DNA of 64,000 bases from Myxococcota bacterium (lineage in GTDB: Bacteria; Myxococcota_A; UBA9160; SMWR01), in contig JAKVBI010000001.1 in NCBI GenBank assembly GCA_022447545.1, positions 124,001-188,000 of the forward strand, written 5' to 3'. Position 1 is the first letter of the stretch; every line of letters starts with the position of its first letter. Positions 60,493-64,000 of this stretch are shown here, piece after piece. The position numbers and the translations under genes are program-made. The notes beneath the pieces were generated by a model. That model searched no databases, was not told where the DNA came from, and worked only from the letters and a program-made list of their open reading frames with translations.

Positions 60493-61392
60493 TCAGATCT
60501 CGGAGAGCTCGACCCTTGCCGATACGGGCAGGTGATCGGAGGCACGGCGGGCCAAGACACTGGAATGTGCCTGGAGTTGGGTCATCAACACGCCCCGGCC
60601 GTAGATCCGGTCCAGAGCCAGAACGGGTCGCAGGGAAGGGAAGGACGCAGGCCAGGGTGTACCACCATGAGGCTCGAGTTCGTCGTCGAGGGTGCGACTC
60701 GCGCGGCACCTGCGCCAGGAATTCATGTCGCCCATGAGAACCGCCGATCCGCTTCGAAGCTGGGGGTGGTCGAGTAGCGACCGTACCTGCGCACGACGAG
60801 TGCGGGGAGCCAAGGCGAGGTGGGTGGCAACGACTTGGAGCAACCCCTCTGGAAGATCCAACTGCGCGCAAAGAGCAACTCGCTTCTCGAGGCGCGAGCG
60901 GGTGAGGTCCAGCATCGACAGGCCGAGAATGGGCCATCGCGACAGAATGGCGTTCCCCAACTCCCCGGTTTTGTGGACCCGTGTGGCCGCGAACGCCACG
61001 TGGAGTCCCAACGAATCGGCGAGACTCGCCACGGGGTCTTCCCCGTCAAAGGGCCGAATGACCTCCTGGAGCGCCATCACATCGGCATCGAGTTCCGAGA
61101 TCACAGAGTGGGCACGCGAGGGATCTGGCTTCGTCCGGCCACTGAGTCCCATCCAGCGATGCACGTTGTAGGTCGCCACCTGCAGGCTGCCGTCGTAGCG
61201 CTCACGCGGCTGGGCGACGGCTGGACTGCGCAACAGACACAGGTGCGGGGTGTCTGGATGACGACCCGGTACCGGAACCCGCCCGGAGCTTCGTTTTTCC
61301 CTGCCGCGTGCCGCTCTCGAGGCGCGTTCACGCTTGTTCATGAAGGCCCTCGCCATGGTCCCAAGTGACTCTCTGTTGCTGGGTCCACCCAT
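60493..61392 (-). CDS. Endonuclease/exonuclease/phosphatase (EEP) family hydrolase
   Basis: A 299-residue protein with an Arg-rich N-terminus (MNKRERASRAARGREKR) before the EEP domain. The domain carries LQVATYNVHRWMG, VMALQEVIRPF, VLMGDMNSW and ASDHLPVSARVE, the metal- and substrate-contact motifs of EEP nucleases and phosphatases. The start could also be ATG 61356 or 61341. Metal-dependent phosphodiesterase or DNase activity is expected; the substrate is unknown. It is downstream of the sulfotransferase gene. Confidence 0.82.
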   Translation of the reverse strand: MGGPSNRESLGTMARAFMNKRERASRAARGREKRSSGRVPVPGRHPDTPHLCLLRSPAVAQPRERYDGSLQVATYNVHRWMGLSGRTKPDPSRAHSVISELDADVMALQEVIRPFDGEDPVASLADSLGLHVAFAATRVHKTGELGNAILSRWPILGLSMLDLTRSRLEKRVALCAQLDLPEGLLQVVATHLALAPRTRRAQVRSLLDHPQLRSGSAVLMGDMNSWRRCRASRTLDDELEPHGGTPWPASFPSLRPVLALDRIYGRGVLMTQLQAHSSVLARRASDHLPVSARVELSEI

Positions 61393-61468
61393 CTAGTATG
61401 GGAACCCCAACCACTGGGTCGACCGGGTGAAGGCGCGACTTGAGGAGGACAGATCGCGGCCGAGAAAA

Positions 61469-62476
61469 TCAGACCGAGCGACCCAGCTGAGACATCGCCG
61501 CGCGGCAGGCCTCTTCGAGCCGTTCCCGTTCGGTGCCCCGAAGTTTGGGCAGGCGCAACGTCGGCATGCCTCGGGATAGAGCCGAGGCCTCGGCGATCCA
61601 ATCTCCACGCCCGGGCAGTCCGAAGAACGCGTCAATCTCGCTCAGTACGGCCTCGGGTCTCGTCACGAGATCCTCGAAGCGAACCTCCAGAAAATCCGCG
61701 GGGTCGAGGCCCGCGACGGCCGCATAGCCATTCTGGATCTGATCGCTCCAGTACTTGCCGTATAACTCAATGGGAGGTCTTGTCTCCAGCAATCGGTCGA
61801 TCGCGGCTCCGTCCGAGCGTTCGAGTTCCGTGAGCCCCTCGTGCGAATACTCGATCTCTCCCAACATTCCATTCATGACGGCCACGGCCACGCGAAGTAC
61901 CGGATATTCGCGCATGGACAGGGCTGCCTCGCACCCGTCTCGGTGGATGTGGACAAAACGGGCATCTGGAAACAACCGCTTCAGCTCTCCCAGGTATTCG
62001 ATGGAACTCCCGGACCGCTCGATCCAGCACTCCCTGCCCGTGCGCTCGGCGAGCCAGTCAAAGACATCCTGATAATGGACCGCCAGGGGAGCCGAGGGTC
62101 TGGCTTCGACGAGTTCCAGCATCTCATCAAACAGCCCATCGGGTTCTTCACTGATGCGAGGGATCGCAATTCCGAGTGCCCAGGGCACGGGGTCGCTGCG
62201 CCGATAGCGACTACCCGGCTGGTCGAAGGGATAGACGACCTCCGGAACGTCGTAGCCCCGCTTCAATACCATGGTCAACATGGGGTGGTCCTGACGCAGG
62301 CGCTCGGCGAGTTCAGCCCCCCCGACCGGGGCCTCCTGGAAGCGGAAGAACTGGTCGATCCCCGAGAACAACTCGAACACATTCAGCACCCGCGTATTCA
62401 CACTCAGCATGCGCGAGAGCAGCGTCGACCCGCAGCGCCCCGTTCCCACGACGAAACGAGCCGGAGCTGAAAGCAT
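61469..62476 (-). CDS. PAPS-dependent sulfotransferase family protein
   Basis: 335 residues from ATG 62476, with GGAGG 8 nt upstream. The 5'-phosphosulfate loop is FVVGTGRCGSTLLSRMLS and the 3'-phosphate site FVHIHRDGCEAALSMREY, as in the Sulfotransfer family acting on carbohydrates or small molecules. The end FEDLVTRPEAVLSEIDAFFGLPG is also typical. The start overlaps the stop of the upstream DUF1214 gene by 1 base (TGATG), so they are coupled. The acceptor is unknown. Confidence 0.85.
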   Translation of the reverse strand: MLSAPARFVVGTGRCGSTLLSRMLSVNTRVLNVFELFSGIDQFFRFQEAPVGGAELAERLRQDHPMLTMVLKRGYDVPEVVYPFDQPGSRYRRSDPVPWALGIAIPRISEEPDGLFDEMLELVEARPSAPLAVHYQDVFDWLAERTGRECWIERSGSSIEYLGELKRLFPDARFVHIHRDGCEAALSMREYPVLRVAVAVMNGMLGEIEYSHEGLTELERSDGAAIDRLLETRPPIELYGKYWSDQIQNGYAAVAGLDPADFLEVRFEDLVTRPEAVLSEIDAFFGLPGRGDWIAEASALSRGMPTLRLPKLRGTERERLEEACRAAMSQLGRSV

Positions 62477-63609
62477 CAGCGTGACCCTCCGCCCACCAGC
62501 GCGCGCGCTTCCTCGATCGAAACACGGCGAGTGGAAATGGGCGGCACGGGTTGTTTCGAGCGGGACCAACGAAACACCAGCGTCCCCTCGAGATGGCCCT
62601 GGGTAGCGAGCCAGTTGTCCGATTCGACGGATTGGGGGCTGACCACCACCTGCACCGATCCATCTGTCGAGCGACTGGCGGTTCCGGAGTTGAGATGGGA
62701 TTCCGGCATTCCATAGCCCACTGGTTCATACCAATAGCTGGCCAGACCGAGGCTCCAAAAAGGGACGCTTCCGGGCTGAAAGTCCAGGATGAGTGCCTCT
62801 TCGGGCTCGAGCTTCAAGTACGCGCAGGAGAACTGATGTCCCGAAGGAGGCGCAATGTCCGTGCGCGAATCCGCGTCGAGTTGCGCCTCGAAACGGTTCA
62901 CCGAAAAGTCCGACCAGTAGTCGGAGATCCCGGCCCAGAAACGGGGCGTGTACTGGACGAACCCCACAGCCCCCTCGAGTCCCTGGCGAATCGCCTCGAG
63001 AGATAGGGGCGAGGCCGCCGGGGTCGCGCCCTGGCGATGAAGTGCAAAGCGACCCATCCGGAGGTCGGTCCAGTCGTGGGCGTACTGACGGATCATCATG
63101 TATCGGGTGTTGGCGTCGGTTGCGATCCAGTTGCCCGGGTGTTCGTCGGGGCTCAGCACAACCTCTAGCGAGCCATCGTCACCCACCACCAGGGTTTCCT
63201 CGGTGATCGATGCGATCAGATGGCTCGGCTCGTGGATCCCGACCTTGCCTGTGTACACCCCGAACTCAATGAGCGGCGCGCCGCCACGATGACCCCGGAT
63301 GACGTGGGTCTGAGTACCGTCGATGAAGGCGTGGAGGTAGCGGGCATCGGATGTCACCCCCTCGTAGAGCAGAGTCCGCTCTACCATGGAGGCGAGGACG
63401 GGGTGGTCGAGATCCGCGAACTCGTGGCAGTTCTCGAAACCCGCGCGGATCATTCGGACCAGATGACGAAGCCCTTCGGCCTGGGTCAGTTCGTCGCCCG
63501 GTGTTTCCGGCCTGCGCAGCACCTCCCCCGCGCGCTTGAGAGAGTCACAGAATTCGTCCCACAACGCTGCGGCAATCTCCCGTTGATTCGTAGAATTCGG
63601 ATTCGTCAT
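62476..63609 (-). CDS. DUF1214-domain protein
   Basis: 377 residues from ATG 63609. The C-terminal part is the DUF1214 fold: LEPEEALILDFQPGSVPFWSLGLASYW, DGSVQVVVSPQ and NWLATQGHLEGTLVFRW. The N-terminal half begins with a helical segment (EFCDSLKRAGEVLRR) and a beta-rich domain. DUF1214 proteins are common in actinobacteria and in deltaproteobacterial-grade genomes, often near lipid, steroid or redox enzymes. Function unknown. It is coupled to the sulfotransferase. Confidence 0.8.
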   Translation of the reverse strand: MTNPNSTNQREIAAALWDEFCDSLKRAGEVLRRPETPGDELTQAEGLRHLVRMIRAGFENCHEFADLDHPVLASMVERTLLYEGVTSDARYLHAFIDGTQTHVIRGHRGGAPLIEFGVYTGKVGIHEPSHLIASITEETLVVGDDGSLEVVLSPDEHPGNWIATDANTRYMMIRQYAHDWTDLRMGRFALHRQGATPAASPLSLEAIRQGLEGAVGFVQYTPRFWAGISDYWSDFSVNRFEAQLDADSRTDIAPPSGHQFSCAYLKLEPEEALILDFQPGSVPFWSLGLASYWYEPVGYGMPESHLNSGTASRSTDGSVQVVVSPQSVESDNWLATQGHLEGTLVFRWSRSKQPVPPISTRRVSIEEARALVGGGSR

Positions 63610-63715
63610 GGTGCCGCCATTATCCACCCCTGAAATCGCCCTTGAGAACCCGAATCCGGGTAGAGGAGCGGAATCCCGCCCATTTCGTATGCTTCCTCCC
63701 CGGACGGAGAGAACG

Positions 63716-64000
63716 TTGCTCACACCCGGAAAGCGCTTCGGAAAGGTCGTCCAGACCGCGTACCTGGTGCCCGACATCGACGCGGCCATGGAGCACTGGG
63801 TGCACCATGCGGGGCTCGGCCCCTTCACCTGCTACCGCAACATCGAATTGGACTCGACCTTCGAAGGCAGGACGCTCGAGCTGCAAATCCACGAAGCCCT
63901 CGCCTACGCGGGCGACCTCCAGATTCAACTCGTCCAGTCGTTGAACCCTGCTGAAGAAGCCACCCCCTACCAACGAGACATCGGCAACGGCCGCTACGGA
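63716..64000 (+). CDS. VOC family (glyoxalase/dioxygenase-like) protein, truncated by the window edge
   Basis: 95 codons are visible from a TTG at 63716, which is favoured over ATG 63689 because GGAG lies 6 nt upstream. The sequence LTPGKRFGKVVQTAYLVPDI, then DAAMEHWVHHAGLGPFTCYR, LELQIHEALAYAGDLQIQLV, is the N-terminal half of a vicinal-oxygen-chelate protein of the glyoxalase superfamily. The frame runs off the end at 64000. Function of the whole protein cannot be decided. Confidence 0.8.
   Translation, partial: MLTPGKRFGKVVQTAYLVPDIDAAMEHWVHHAGLGPFTCYRNIELDSTFEGRTLELQIHEALAYAGDLQIQLVQSLNPAEEATPYQRDIGNGRYG

Noticed and set aside
1-64000. tRNA, rRNA, CRISPR, insertion sequence, prophage
   Set aside because: No matching structures, repeats or transposase/integrase genes seen on either strand.

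Overview
The window is 64 kb of dense, GC-rich bacterial chromosome (roughly 60-65% G+C by eye). It carries about 48 protein genes on both strands. I found no rRNA, tRNA, CRISPR array, insertion sequence or prophage. Gene content is Gram-negative (outer-membrane porin, several lipoproteins, dTDP-rhamnose genes, MurQ, Fur). The mix of proteins (long HflX, TPR lipoproteins beside TMTC-like glycosyltransferases, DUF1214, glutaryl-CoA dehydrogenase, bacterial topoisomerase VI) suggests a deltaproteobacterial-grade lineage such as Myxococcota, Desulfobacterota or Binatia. That placement is inference; no phylogenetic marker in the window settles it.

Layout. 0-5 kb: LOG-family nucleotide phosphoribohydrolase, a C45-like Ntn-hydrolase coupled to larE, ddl, and a membrane-anchored sulfatase-fold protein. 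5.6-21 kb: a surface-glycosylation-like block with two tandem TPR lipoproteins, five large GT-C-type membrane proteins (three TMTC-like), a methyltransferase and a DsbA-like thioredoxin. 21-30 kb: housekeeping genes (uvrD/pcrA, glmS-glmU, hflX-fabH-like) and a phasin-like coiled-coil protein. 30-41 kb: glutaryl-CoA-type acyl-CoA dehydrogenase, murQ, mutS2, a 3D-domain lipoprotein, an FAD amine oxidase, a MtnX-like phosphatase, a homocysteine methyltransferase, an MFS transporter and folC. 41-49 kb: NRDE protein with a small Cys-rich partner and a clear terminator, an eight-repeat EF-hand-like lipoprotein, a vWA protein, an M28-fold lipoprotein that has lost metal ligands, and comM/yifB. 49-52.3 kb: topoisomerase VI subunits B and A, both with lysine-rich histone-H1-like N-terminal tails. 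52.4-56.3 kb: xanthine-dehydrogenase-type molybdenum subunit, rmlA and rmlC. 56.2-60.4 kb: a compact flavinylation/porin/Fur locus (apbE, 4-TM protein, FMN-binding-domain protein, porin, fur) with three Fur-box-like sites in front of the porin. 60.5-64 kb: EEP hydrolase, sulfotransferase, DUF1214 protein, and a truncated VOC protein at the edge.

Working together. Clear functional sets are UDP-GlcNAc synthesis (glmU-glmS) with other wall genes (ddl, murQ); the TPR/GT-C block, probably surface glycan or protein O-glycosylation; the two topo VI subunits; and the Fur-linked flavin-transfer locus, where ApbE would attach FMN to the FMN-binding protein outside the cytoplasm.

Two themes stand out. 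First, a eukaryote/archaea-type topo VI operon sits in a bacterial chromosome with H1-like tails on both subunits. Second, six gene pairs are joined by a four-base TTGA stop/start overlap using TTG start codons, most with a Shine-Dalgarno-like motif about 7 nt upstream. Several enzymes have lost canonical catalytic or metal residues (C45-like, sulfatase-like, M28-like) and may be repurposed.
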